Source of the DNA: Mucilaginibacter sp. PAMB04168 | GTDB taxonomy: Bacteria > Bacteroidota > Bacteroidia > Sphingobacteriales > Sphingobacteriaceae | Reading direction: 5' to 3' | Assembly: GCF_039634365.2 (NCBI RefSeq) | Contig: NZ_CP155079.2 | Coordinates: forward strand, 2,294,001-2,358,000 | DNA length: 64,000 nucleotides | In this document: positions 44,266 through 54,014 of the stretch, piece after piece | Layout of the letters: each line of letters starts with the position of its first letter | Position numbering within the stretch: position 1 is the first letter of the stretch | Notes under the pieces: generated by a model | The model's input: only the letters and a program-made list of their open reading frames with translations | Database searches by the model: none | What the model was told of the DNA's origin: nothing | Made by a program: the position numbers and the translations under genes

Positions 44266-47200
44266 TTACAATTTGTTTAACATTGGGGTTGGCTGTTGCA
44301 GTGTTATAAGGTTTTTATACTGGCTAAAGAAATTCCGGTTATGCATCTCTTTGATAAATTGAAAGGATCTGTCTTCGAATAAGATTTCATAAGGCAGTGG
44401 TACTCTTTTTTTATGCTCTGCCGCGCTAATGGTATTTAGTGCATTATAGTCGCCTTTTAAAAACGAGAACGCCCACTGTGCTGCCATGTCATTTTGGTCG
44501 TGCATTAGCCAGCTGCTTAAAATAGCTTCTTTGTTATCACCCGTTCCAAGCACATTCATAAGGTACATGCTCAAAAAATCATTTGAGCTATAAGGCGTCC
44601 CCGGATGGTTTTTCCTGTAATCTATTATATATTGTGTAAGCTCCGTAGAATTTACCCCGTTTTTCAAAAGCGAAATATAGCTCTCGATAAAGGCCTCTAA
44701 GCGCTCATCTACTTCATACGGTTTGCCTACTCCTAAATTTTCGGGCCACTGGCGGGCTTCATTTATATAATGAAGTGCTTGTTGTAAATTGTTGTCTTTT
44801 ATCTCGTCAAGTGCAGCAAAAACATGAATTTCCTTCCAAATATTTCTTCCTTCAGATGCTCCTTCATTTGGCAGCACGGTAAGTTGCTGCAATAGCTTAA
44901 TACCCTCGGTAAAGTTTGAGGTATGCATTAAGCAATTGGCTAATTGTAATCCAAGGTAATAATTGCCCGCATTAACGTGGTAACCTTTCTTTGCCATTTG
45001 TAATGCTTCTTCCCAATTTTTGTTTACAGCAAGGTAATTACATAAAGAGAACGCGGTTCGCCATTGGGTAGGGGCCAGTTCATATGCCCTATACAGATTT
45101 GACAGTGCAGCATCGAAGTTTATTTCGCGCAGCAGGTTAGCTTTTACTATGTAAAAAGTGTAACTATCAGGTTCGTTATTACATTGCTGTAGAAGCGCTA
45201 ATGCTTCCTCTTTACGCAGCATTTGTATATAAGCCAAAGCAAGGTAGTATTTAAATTTCCAGCAATCGTTTGTATTTATTGCCCATGTTAACGCATCTAC
45301 ATCTTCCTCGCGATGCGAAAAAACAAAATCAGAACCTAATAGAGTACTTTCTTCCAGTAACTTGACAGCTGCTGGTAAGTCGCCTGACACACCTTTAACA
45401 TAAGCCCTCCAAATACATACCATGGCATAGGCAGGGGCAAAGTCCAAAATCTCAATGCTGGTTTCGAACTGTTTTACGTTGAAGTAAAATAGGCTTAGCT
45501 CAAGATATGTTTCATAAGGCATTTCACTTTTAATGCCTGCATTAAAGTCATTGGCGCTCACCGTGCCAAGCTTGTAAAATTCAAAACGCGAAAGGTGATC
45601 GAGCGGGTTGGCCTGTATTAACCTTTCTGCCAGCGCTTTTGCATTGTTATGTTTACCTTGCAAACGTGCAACCAACACTTCTAACTGTAAGGCTTGCCAA
45701 TTGTACACGTTGTACTGAAGTGCCTTTATAATATAGGATGACGATTTTGTTAATTGTTGCTGACTTAAAAGTACCTTGGCTAGCTCGGTATGGCTGGCAG
45801 ACCGATATTGTATTGACTGACAGGCTATAGAAAACCCATCCTTGGCATCTGTATATAATCCTAACCTGGCGTTAACAACACCGTACAGATAATTTGCTTC
45901 GGCATTGTAAGTATCAATAGCTAAAGCTTTTTTCACTAGTGCCAAAGCCTTGGCATATTTAACCTGCCTAATGTATACACCCGCTAAACCGGTTAAAGCT
46001 GCCGTGTAGAACGGGTCTTTTTTGAGGCAAAGCCGGTACTCATCAACAGCACGTTCGTAAAAACGTTGTCGTTCCCACTCTTTAGCCTGAATGCAAATAG
46101 CCTGTACCGATTCAAAATCGTAACCGGTAGCGATGTCAACAGGCCTGTTTAGCTTATAATCTTGTTCAGTGGCATCAAAAATCAGTTCGTCGTTAAGCCA
46201 AACTTTTATGTTCTCAGGTGTTTCTGATATTTGTAGTGGTATGCAGGTTGTTTGTAGCGTAGCAAATACAATATCTTGCTTCAACAACATCCTCCCGTTA
46301 TCCTCAATCTTCAAACAGCCCTCTAATGGTTGATTAGCGCAAATATTTATTTGGCAGCCATTAGTTGTACAGGTTAAATAAAAGGATAGCTGCTCATTAG
46401 CGTAAGTTAAACCGTCTATATCTTTTATAGGAAACCAATACTCTGCCCAATTATCAAAGCTATGCGGTAAGAACGAGCTATGTTTAAAAGGGGTTTTTGA
46501 ACTTTGAGCTATACTTTGATTAAACAACCGGCCCGATTGCACCTCTGTATACTGCCCATCGGTGTCGGTTAGTAAATCTTCCCATATCATTCCGTACCTA
46601 GAGAGCCCCCAGATCCATATTTTTTTACCAGGCTTGTCATCGTACGTTGCTGAATGCCCGAAGCCGAAGTTGTCTGCATGCCAGTAACAACCCCAAAAGT
46701 CGGCATATGATCCAACAACGTGATATGACTTATACTCGCCAAAGTTATTTTGCTCATAGTCGGATATCGCACGACCTTCTTCATCTTGAGGCCAGCTGAA
46801 ATGCTTCCCATCATGTCCGAGCCTTTGATGGCCAGGGAAAACATACTCCAGATCGCCATTAGTTTTAATGCCTATATTGTTCCACTGGTAATAGGATTGC
46901 TCTAATTGGCTGTTATTATACCAGCTGGATCTGGTTAGGAAAAATGCGGTATCAGCAGGCAGATTGATTTCAATTAACCAATTAGATCTTGATGGCCAGT
47001 CGGTTGCGCTGATAAAGCAACTTACGCTACCATCGGCGTTACTACGGGTAAAGTAATCCACCGGAGCTGAACATGATGGAGTGTGACCTATAATTCCCAT
47101 ATTGGTTTCCATTCCGCCTGATGTCCAGGGACCACGCATAGCTACATCTCTAAATTTAGCTGCATGATTAAAGTAGATAAACTCTTTACCACTACGTTTT

Positions 47201-47436
47201 TCAACAGCGCCCCATATTTTCCCTCCTACAGCAGGGTTTATCCATAGTTTGATGTGCTCATTTTCCAATACAATCATTTCCCAAGAGTGGGGGGTACCAG
47301 CATTCGTGTAACCGTCAAAACGATTGTAGGGGTAAAGCCGGCCAAATTCGGGTATCGGGCTTGGGTCAGAATAAGGATAGGTAGTTAAAGTAATTAACTC
47401 TTTACTAACACTTGCTTCCTTTTTACCTTCAGGCAT
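44266..47436 (-). CDS. DUF5107 protein with TPR repeats
   Basis: A 1056-residue cytoplasmic-looking protein without signal peptide. The N-terminal half (about 30-330) is the DUF5107 domain, with PHSWEMIVLENEHIKLWINPAVGGKIWGAVEK, MRGPWTSGGMETNMG and YFWNNIG-like segments of a galactose-mutarotase/beta-sandwich type. After an intermediate region, helical TPR repeats run from about 450 to 990 (for example AALTGLAGVYIRQVKYAKALALVKKALAI). The family's function is unknown. First gene of the operon going leftward; its promoter lies near 47480-47510. Confidence 0.75.
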   Translation of the reverse strand: MPEGKKEASVSKELITLTTYPYSDPSPIPEFGRLYPYNRFDGYTNAGTPHSWEMIVLENEHIKLWINPAVGGKIWGAVEKRSGKEFIYFNHAAKFRDVAMRGPWTSGGMETNMGIIGHTPSCSAPVDYFTRSNADGSVSCFISATDWPSRSNWLIEINLPADTAFFLTRSSWYNNSQLEQSYYQWNNIGIKTNGDLEYVFPGHQRLGHDGKHFSWPQDEEGRAISDYEQNNFGEYKSYHVVGSYADFWGCYWHADNFGFGHSATYDDKPGKKIWIWGLSRYGMIWEDLLTDTDGQYTEVQSGRLFNQSIAQSSKTPFKHSSFLPHSFDNWAEYWFPIKDIDGLTYANEQLSFYLTCTTNGCQINICANQPLEGCLKIEDNGRMLLKQDIVFATLQTTCIPLQISETPENIKVWLNDELIFDATEQDYKLNRPVDIATGYDFESVQAICIQAKEWERQRFYERAVDEYRLCLKKDPFYTAALTGLAGVYIRQVKYAKALALVKKALAIDTYNAEANYLYGVVNARLGLYTDAKDGFSIACQSIQYRSASHTELAKVLLSQQQLTKSSSYIIKALQYNVYNWQALQLEVLVARLQGKHNNAKALAERLIQANPLDHLSRFEFYKLGTVSANDFNAGIKSEMPYETYLELSLFYFNVKQFETSIEILDFAPAYAMVCIWRAYVKGVSGDLPAAVKLLEESTLLGSDFVFSHREEDVDALTWAINTNDCWKFKYYLALAYIQMLRKEEALALLQQCNNEPDSYTFYIVKANLLREINFDAALSNLYRAYELAPTQWRTAFSLCNYLAVNKNWEEALQMAKKGYHVNAGNYYLGLQLANCLMHTSNFTEGIKLLQQLTVLPNEGASEGRNIWKEIHVFAALDEIKDNNLQQALHYINEARQWPENLGVGKPYEVDERLEAFIESYISLLKNGVNSTELTQYIIDYRKNHPGTPYSSNDFLSMYLMNVLGTGDNKEAILSSWLMHDQNDMAAQWAFSFLKGDYNALNTISAAEHKKRVPLPYEILFEDRSFQFIKEMHNRNFFSQYKNLITLQQPTPMLNKL

Positions 47437-47479
47437 CGTAAATGGTATTATGAATAGAAATTGGTTGGCTATCTTGTTC

Positions 47480-47510
47480 CAAACCTAACGAACATAAATA
47501 CAGGATGCAA
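47480..47510 (-). promoter_or_regulatory. Promoter of the DUF5107 operon
   Basis: On the minus strand TTG (47510-47508) and a perfect TAGGTTTG (47487-47480) are 20 bases apart. The LacI-type operator at 47527-47540 lies just upstream. Confidence 0.6.
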
Positions 47511-47526
47511 CTTTTTTCGAAAAAAA

Positions 47527-47540
47527 TGTGTGCGCACACA
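47527..47540. promoter_or_regulatory. LacI-type operator between the DUF5107 operon and regulator 2
   Basis: TGTGTGCGCACACA, a perfect 14-bp palindrome, 17 bases upstream of the -33 element of the minus-strand promoter and about 58 bases upstream of the -7 element of the plus-strand regulator gene. Confidence 0.75.
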
Positions 47541-47597
47541 AATTGCTTATAAGCCTTCAGTAGCAATTTTTTAAAACAGAAATTTAATACGAAAACA

Positions 47598-47605
47598 TAT
47601 TTTTG
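47598..47605 (+). promoter_or_regulatory. -7 element of the LacI regulator 2 gene
   Basis: TATTTTTG matches TAnnTTTG exactly, 64 bases before the ATG at 47670. No clear TTG lies at the expected upstream distance. Confidence 0.4.
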
Positions 47606-47669
47606 CAATAGTTAAGATAACAAGCATGCGCTTATAACGTACATATGATTTATTATAGGGTATTAATAA

Positions 47670-48743
47670 ATGAAGAACGTTCGGATTAAGGATATCGCCC
47701 AAAAAGCTAAGGTGTCAACTGGAACAGTAGACAGGGTATTGCATAACAGGGGGCGTGTGTCAGACGGTGTAAAGAGACACGTACTAAAAGTAATTGAAGA
47801 TATGGAGTACGAACCTAATATCCTGGCTCGTACTCTGGTGTCAACTAAGGTGTATAATTTGGCTGTTCTGTTGGCAGACAGCCAGGTGGATTCATATTGG
47901 GAGGATCCTCAAAAAGGTATTGAACAGGCTCAAAAAGAATTGAAGCAGTACAGAGTTAAGGTGAACTTATTTGTTTTTGATCCTTACAGCGTTGCTTCCT
48001 ATATCAATCAGGCTGCTGCTCTCACAGCATCAAAACCCGACGGCATTTTTTTGTCACCCATATTTTATCGTGAAACTTTACCGTTTTTTAAGCAATGGGA
48101 TGAAGATTCTATTCCCTTTGTGTTGTTTAATACTAATATTGAAGAGTGCAATGCGCTAAGCTATATTGGTCAGGATTCTTATCAGAGTGGTATGTTAGCC
48201 GGTAAGCTTGTTGAGTATGGTCAGCCCGATCCTTGTAGCGTTTTAATTGCTCACATAGACGAAGATATCAGTAACTCAGCTCATCTCACTCAAAAAGAAC
48301 AAGGTTTTCGTGACTATTTTGCTGAAAATTTTTTAGCTGATAAATACACACTAATGCGAACTGAACTTAATCGAGCCGATTTTTCTTCCTTCACCAATCA
48401 ACTCGATACTTTGATACAAAACACCCCCGACTTAAAGAGTATCATCGTAACAACTTCGAAAGCTTATGAAATAGCAGCTTATCTTGAACAACGGCGTTTA
48501 AAAAGTATAAAAATTATAGGATTTGATCTACTTCCCAAGAACATTAACTTCTTAAACCGAGGTTATATTAGCTTTCTTATCAACCAAAATCCAAAAGGGC
48601 AGGGGTACTGGGGGATCCATTATCTTGCACGCCATCTTTTGTTCAAGAAAGAAAGTCCAAAGGTGAAGTATTTGCCATTAGACGTAGTAACTAAAGAAAA
48701 CTTTAGATATTACGCTGGTGATGAAGAATCCGCGCTTTTATAA
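47670..48743 (+). CDS. LacI-family transcriptional regulator 2
   Basis: A 357-residue LacI protein, paralog of the regulator at 40100-41167. DNA-binding part VRIKDIAQKAKVSTGTVDRVLHNRG, hinge region YEPNILARTL, and a sugar-binding sensor domain. The recognition helix is the same as in the paralog, so both should bind the same operator; differences are concentrated in the sensor domain, which suggests different inducers or heterodimers. It lies divergent from the DUF5107 operon with the operator between them. Confidence 0.92.
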   Translation: MKNVRIKDIAQKAKVSTGTVDRVLHNRGRVSDGVKRHVLKVIEDMEYEPNILARTLVSTKVYNLAVLLADSQVDSYWEDPQKGIEQAQKELKQYRVKVNLFVFDPYSVASYINQAAALTASKPDGIFLSPIFYRETLPFFKQWDEDSIPFVLFNTNIEECNALSYIGQDSYQSGMLAGKLVEYGQPDPCSVLIAHIDEDISNSAHLTQKEQGFRDYFAENFLADKYTLMRTELNRADFSSFTNQLDTLIQNTPDLKSIIVTTSKAYEIAAYLEQRRLKSIKIIGFDLLPKNINFLNRGYISFLINQNPKGQGYWGIHYLARHLLFKKESPKVKYLPLDVVTKENFRYYAGDEESALL

Positions 48744-48826
48744 GTCTAAATAAGCCGTTTAATACGCTGGCTAATCTTCTTGTGGTAACTACAGCTTGTA
48801 TCTTAATTTGTCCCTTTAAATAAAAA

Positions 48827-48838
48827 GTGTGCGCACAC
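48827..48838. promoter_or_regulatory. LacI-type operator before the GH3 operon
   Basis: GTGTGCGCACAC, a perfect 12-bp palindrome, ending 2 bases before the TTTG -33 element at 48840-48843. Confidence 0.75.
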
Positions 48839-48839
48839 A

Positions 48840-48870
48840 TTTGTTGTATTGAAAGTTTTTTATATAATTG
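48840..48870 (+). promoter_or_regulatory. Promoter of the GH3-GH78-GH28 operon
   Basis: TTTG (48840-48843) and TATAATTG (48863-48870; one mismatch to TAnnTTTG) are exactly 19 bases apart. The first gene starts at 48983. Confidence 0.6.
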
Positions 48871-48982
48871 CAGTCGCTTATTGTGTTCGTACATCAGTTT
48901 GTTTTTGTATCGTTAATAAGCACTTCTTAGAATATAAACCGCGAAGCCCAACCGGCTAAAACTGTCTTTATAAATTGTGCTG

Positions 48983-51205
48983 ATGAAAAAAAAGATTATC
49001 ACGCTTGTTGTACTATGCCTGCAGCAGTTAATGGCCAATGCGCAAAATAGCAGGGTAGATAACTACCTCCCTGTTAGTGTACAAAGCCGACAAAAGATAG
49101 AGAAACTTATTAGTTTAATGACGGTTGAGGAGAAAGCACATCAATTGGCTTCCTTTTATCCCAACGCAAACCAAAGACTGAACATTCCGCATATGCAGGC
49201 AGGTGAGGCGTTGCATGGCGTTGTGGCATCGGGAACCACATCATTTCCTGAAGCTATTGCTTTGGGTGGGTCCTGGGATACAACCTTGGTTGAAAGCGTA
49301 GCAACTGCGATAGCTGCAGAGGCACGGGCATTAGGTGTACATCAATGTTATACTCCCATGTTAGGTGTGCAACGTGAAGCCCGCTGGGGACGTTTTGAAG
49401 AAGGTTATGCTGAAGACCCTTACCTCGTGAGCCGGATAGGAGTAGCCTTTATAAATGGTTTACAGGGTAGGGGATTGCAACGCTTTGATAAAAACCACGT
49501 AGTGGCTACTGCAAAACACTTTGTGGGCGATGGCGAACCCCTCTTAGGAGAGAATGGCGCCGCTGTAGAAATATCCCTGCGCAGCCTGCACGAGGTGCAT
49601 TTGCCTCCGTTTAAGGCAGCAGTAGAAGAGGCTCATGTTGGCGCAATAATGCCGGCACATCACAGTTTAAACGGAGTTCCTTGCCATATTAACACCGATA
49701 TGCTTATTGGCGTGTTAAAGAATGAGTTTGGCTTTGGTGGATTAATAGTTTCGGATAACAATGATATCCGTTGGGTTCAGGACAAGTTTCATGTTACAGC
49801 ATCAAGAGACGAAACGATAACGAAGGCGCTTGAAGCCGGTGTAACTACCGAGCTTGCCTGGCAGCAACCCTGGGGTAATTTACGCATGTACGGCCCTGAT
49901 TTAATTAACGGTGTAAAAAGCGGAAAGATACCTATGGCGCTGTTAGATAATGCTGTGCGTAAGGTGCTCGAGTTTAAGTTCTTGCTGAATCTGCAAAATG
50001 AAGAGAACCCCATGGGTAAAGATATGAGCTTTATGGAAAAAGGTACAGGAAGCAAGGATGACGGAGCCGATGTCTTTTTCTCGCAGATCAATAAATCATT
50101 ATCAAGTCCGCGCAAAAATTACTTAAGCGTAATTAACAACAAAGCTCATGACACACTTGCCCTGAACGCGGCACGCAAATCTCTTATACTGCTTAAAAAT
50201 TCAAATAACATCCTTCCGTTAAAATCAACTGATTTTAAAACTATAGCTGTGATTGGTCCAAATGCCGACACCGTCAGGCTGGGTACTTATTCTACAACAG
50301 AGCCGAAGTACTTTGTAACCGTACGTCAGGGGATTGAAAAGCTGGCCGGAAAAAACATAAAAGTACTTTACGATAAGGGCACCGATATTCAGAATCCGAA
50401 GCCTGGTTCAATTACTCAGGCGCTTACCATAGCAAAACAAGCCGATATAAATATTTTGGTTTTAGGCGATGATGCAAAAACGGTGATGGAAAACGTAGAC
50501 CGCGATGATATTGCACTACCCGGACAACAGCAACAATTGCTGGAACAAGTGACCGCTTTGGGCAAACCGGTAGTTTTAGTGTTGTTGCATGGCAGGCCGC
50601 CCGGCATACAATGGGCTAAAGAAAATGTATCAGCTATACTCGACGGATGGTTTTTGGGGCAAAATACAGGCACGGCCATTGCCGAAGCCATCTTTGGAAA
50701 AATAAATCCGGCTGGTAAATTAACAGTAACCTACCCGCGCAATGTAGGGCAAACACCTGCATATTATAACGCCTTAACACCTGGCAGGCCACGCGAACTT
50801 TGGCAGGCTTCATCAGATCCAACTTATCCGTTTGGTTTTGGATTAAGTTACACCAAATTTAAGTACACCAACTTGCGTCTGGCCAAAACAACCATGAGCG
50901 ATAATGATACCAATTACGCCGAAGTAACAGTAACAAATACAGGTAGCATGAAAGGCGATGAAATTGTGCAGATGTATATCCACGATGAAATAGCTTCATT
51001 AACCCGGCCTGTAAAGGAGCTGAAAGGCTTTCAGCGTGTGTCACTACTTCCTGGCCAATCCAAAAACATAATTATACCGATTACGAAAAAGGCGCTAGAA
51101 TTTTGGAAGGATGGTAAATGGATAACGGAAGCAGGTAGCTTTGAAGTTATGGTTGGAACCAATTCCGTTGAATTAGATACGGTAAAATTAACGCTTACAA
51201 AATAA
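48983..51205 (+). CDS. Glycoside hydrolase family 3 beta-glycosidase
   Basis: A 740-residue exported enzyme (signal peptide to about residue 21, MANAQ). Domain 1 holds the TIM barrel with ATAKHFVGDGEP, the MPAHHSLNGVPCH block and the nucleophile region GGLIVSDNNDI (Asp258). The usual SDW motif is SDN here. The second alpha/beta domain starts near residue 395 (ARKSLILLKNSNNILPL), and a fibronectin III-like C-terminus (about 635-735) contains GDEIVQMYIHDEIASLTRP. Specificity is open (glucosidase, xylosidase or other). An upstream in-frame GTG at 48977 exists, but ATG 48983 gives the signal peptide. Confidence 0.88.
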   Translation: MKKKIITLVVLCLQQLMANAQNSRVDNYLPVSVQSRQKIEKLISLMTVEEKAHQLASFYPNANQRLNIPHMQAGEALHGVVASGTTSFPEAIALGGSWDTTLVESVATAIAAEARALGVHQCYTPMLGVQREARWGRFEEGYAEDPYLVSRIGVAFINGLQGRGLQRFDKNHVVATAKHFVGDGEPLLGENGAAVEISLRSLHEVHLPPFKAAVEEAHVGAIMPAHHSLNGVPCHINTDMLIGVLKNEFGFGGLIVSDNNDIRWVQDKFHVTASRDETITKALEAGVTTELAWQQPWGNLRMYGPDLINGVKSGKIPMALLDNAVRKVLEFKFLLNLQNEENPMGKDMSFMEKGTGSKDDGADVFFSQINKSLSSPRKNYLSVINNKAHDTLALNAARKSLILLKNSNNILPLKSTDFKTIAVIGPNADTVRLGTYSTTEPKYFVTVRQGIEKLAGKNIKVLYDKGTDIQNPKPGSITQALTIAKQADINILVLGDDAKTVMENVDRDDIALPGQQQQLLEQVTALGKPVVLVLLHGRPPGIQWAKENVSAILDGWFLGQNTGTAIAEAIFGKINPAGKLTVTYPRNVGQTPAYYNALTPGRPRELWQASSDPTYPFGFGLSYTKFKYTNLRLAKTTMSDNDTNYAEVTVTNTGSMKGDEIVQMYIHDEIASLTRPVKELKGFQRVSLLPGQSKNIIIPITKKALEFWKDGKWITEAGSFEVMVGTNSVELDTVKLTLTK

Positions 51206-51238
51206 CCATTTTAGTGCACCAAGTACTTAACTCATTAT

Positions 51239-54004
51239 ATGCATATTTATATAAAACGAATAACAACAGCAACAATAAGGCTATCGGTTTTTATGATGTT
51301 GCTGTTGTTGAGCACGGTTGCTTTTTCTAAAGCATTAACGGTTAATTCGCTGTTGTGCGAGTATCAGGTCAATCCTGTTGGTATTGATATTTTGAAACCA
51401 CGCTTTAGTTGGAAACTAAAATCAACGCTTAGAAATGTATTGCAAACGGCTTATGAATTAAGAGTGAGTACAAACGCCGGAGACATACAAACCGGCAAAC
51501 AATTGCTTTACACTTCAGGCAAGGTAAATTCTGAGCAATCGGTGTTTGTAAGTTACAAAGGGCCGCAGTTATTATCGCGCATGCGTTATTACTGGCAGGT
51601 GAGGGTTTGGGACAACCAAGGCAATGCATCGCCCTGGAGCGAAGTAAACTTTTGGGAAATGGGTTTGCTGAACCCCCGTGAATGGACTGCGCAATGGATT
51701 AAGACCAATAACCTGGCCGACACCACCGATGGTGCTAGTCCAATGTTTCGTAAGGCGTTTGATTTAAGTAAACCTGTAAAAACAGCGCGGCTATATATTA
51801 CATCGCATGGTATATATGAGGCCTTTATTAACGGTCAGCGTGTAGGCAATGAGTACTTTACGCCCGGCTGGACAAGCTACAACAAGCGGCTGCAATATCA
51901 GGTTTATGACGTAGCGTCACTATTGAAAAGTGGTGGGAACGCCGCCGGAGCTGTATTGGGAGATGGCTGGTTTCGGGGCCATTTGGACAAATGGAAAAAT
52001 TTGTACGGCAAAGACCTTTCGCTCCTGATGCAATTAGAAATAACTTTTACCGATGGTTCAAAAACGACAATAGGGACAAACAATGATTGGAAAACATCCG
52101 ATGGTGCCATCAGGAGCTCATCTTTTTACAACGGCGAAATTTATGATGGCCGTTTAGTAAAATCTGGATGGAATACAAGCGCCTATAACGACGAAGGCTG
52201 GCAGGAGGCTACTGTTATAGATAGCAGTAAAAGTAATTTAATAGCCCCGGTGATACCGGGCGTTAAAAAACGCGAAATATTCCGTCCGCTAAAAACATTT
52301 GTTACACCCAAGGGCGATACAGTTATAGATTTTGGCCAAAATTTGGTAGGGTGGGTAGTACTAAAAATTAAAGGCAAGAAGGGTGATGTAATTACACTTA
52401 ACCATGCCGAGGTGCTCGATAAAGAAAACAACTTTTACACACTAAACCTGCGTCATGCCAAGTGTGTTGTAAAATACATTTTAAAAGGCGATGCCGAAGA
52501 AGTGTATGAGCCGCACTTTACCTACCAGGGTTTTAGGTATGTAAAAGTTAGCGGTTACAAAGGGCGTTTAGATTCCAGCATGAATATACATGCAGTTGCC
52601 CTGTATTCTGATATGAATACCACGGGGAACTTAACAACATCTAATCCGTTGCTCAACCAATTGCAGCATAATATCGAATGGGGACAAAAGGGCAATTTTG
52701 TTGATGTTCCTACCGATTGCCCTCAACGTGATGAGCGCTTGGGATGGACAGGCGATGCGCAGGCTTTCGGCAGCACTGCCGCCTTTAATATGAACGTTTC
52801 TGGGTTCTTTTCTAAATGGCTTAAAGATCTGTCAGCAGATCAGCGTGCCGACGGTGCAGTGCCATGGGTTATTCCAAACATGATGCCTAAAACGTCGGCC
52901 GGTGTAGCTGGTTGGAGTGATGTGGCCACCATTTTACCATGGACTATGTACACCACGTATGGTGATACCCGGATGCTTGAGGAGCAATACCCAAGTATGA
53001 AAGCCTGGGTAAATTATATGCGGGACCAAAGCAAAGATAATTTATGGAATACAGGTTTCCATTTTGGCGACTGGTGCTTTTACACGCCCAGCCCAACAGA
53101 TGATAGCGGCAAAGGCGCCGTAACCGATAAATACCTTATTGCGCAAACCTTTTATGCACACTCTACACAGCTATTAATAAATGCAGCTGCTGTGTTAGGT
53201 AAAGAAGATGATGTTAAAAGTTATACCGAGCTACTCAATCAAATTAAACTGGCTTTTCAAAAAGAATATGTTACGGCCAGCGGCAGGGTTTTATCAAGCA
53301 CGCAAACAGCATATTTGCTTACGCTTGCGTTTGATATGTTGCCCGAGCCTCAACGTGTACCATTAGCTAAACGATTAGTTCAGAACATAAAAGATTACGG
53401 CAACCACTTAACAACTGGTTTTTTAGGTACACCTTACATTTGTCCTGTTTTAACGCGTTTTGGTTATGATGATATTGCATACACTTTGTTGTTGCAAGAT
53501 ACCTACCCGTCATGGTTATACCCTGTAAAAAAGGGTGCTACTACCATTTGGGAGCGTTGGGATGGTATCAAGGCTAATGGCGACCTGCAAGATCCAAGTA
53601 TGAATTCTTTCAATCATTACTCGTACGGGGCTATAGGCAATTGGATGTACCACACTATGGCTGGCCTAAATACCGATGAAAGCATGGTAGGATACAAAAA
53701 GATACTTATTGCCCCTCACCCCGGCGGCAAAATAAGTATGGTGGATGCAGCGCTTGAAACAAGTTATGGTTATGCGAACTCAAAATGGGAGGTAAGCAGC
53801 GGCATTTTTAAAATGGATATTACTGTTCCCCCCAATACTACCGCTAAAGTGGTACTACCAGGAGCAGCCCGAAAAGGTATAACCGAAAGTGGCAAGTCAA
53901 TCAATACTGTAAAGGCTATTTCGGGGTTGCAACAAGACAATACGGACGTTCAATTCCAGGTAGGATCTGGCACTTACCATTTCCAATACCCGTATTCCAA
54001 TTAA
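51239..54004 (+). CDS. Alpha-L-rhamnosidase, glycoside hydrolase family 78
   Basis: A 921-residue exported enzyme (hydrophobic leader about residues 14-30). The GH78 multi-domain layout is visible: N-terminal beta domains with the conserved CEYQVNPVGID and YYWQVRVWD, the rhamnosidase N domain (RLYITSHGIYEAFINGQRVG), and the (alpha/alpha)6 barrel with the catalytic DCPQRDERLGWTGDAQAF at about 493-510. The C-terminal beta domain contains HPGGKISMVDAALETSYG. It removes terminal alpha-L-rhamnose. Gap to GH3 is 33 bases and to GH28 10 bases, one operon. Confidence 0.93.
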   Translation: MHIYIKRITTATIRLSVFMMLLLLSTVAFSKALTVNSLLCEYQVNPVGIDILKPRFSWKLKSTLRNVLQTAYELRVSTNAGDIQTGKQLLYTSGKVNSEQSVFVSYKGPQLLSRMRYYWQVRVWDNQGNASPWSEVNFWEMGLLNPREWTAQWIKTNNLADTTDGASPMFRKAFDLSKPVKTARLYITSHGIYEAFINGQRVGNEYFTPGWTSYNKRLQYQVYDVASLLKSGGNAAGAVLGDGWFRGHLDKWKNLYGKDLSLLMQLEITFTDGSKTTIGTNNDWKTSDGAIRSSSFYNGEIYDGRLVKSGWNTSAYNDEGWQEATVIDSSKSNLIAPVIPGVKKREIFRPLKTFVTPKGDTVIDFGQNLVGWVVLKIKGKKGDVITLNHAEVLDKENNFYTLNLRHAKCVVKYILKGDAEEVYEPHFTYQGFRYVKVSGYKGRLDSSMNIHAVALYSDMNTTGNLTTSNPLLNQLQHNIEWGQKGNFVDVPTDCPQRDERLGWTGDAQAFGSTAAFNMNVSGFFSKWLKDLSADQRADGAVPWVIPNMMPKTSAGVAGWSDVATILPWTMYTTYGDTRMLEEQYPSMKAWVNYMRDQSKDNLWNTGFHFGDWCFYTPSPTDDSGKGAVTDKYLIAQTFYAHSTQLLINAAAVLGKEDDVKSYTELLNQIKLAFQKEYVTASGRVLSSTQTAYLLTLAFDMLPEPQRVPLAKRLVQNIKDYGNHLTTGFLGTPYICPVLTRFGYDDIAYTLLLQDTYPSWLYPVKKGATTIWERWDGIKANGDLQDPSMNSFNHYSYGAIGNWMYHTMAGLNTDESMVGYKKILIAPHPGGKISMVDAALETSYGYANSKWEVSSGIFKMDITVPPNTTAKVVLPGAARKGITESGKSINTVKAISGLQQDNTDVQFQVGSGTYHFQYPYSN

Positions 54005-54014
54005 CATTTAATCT

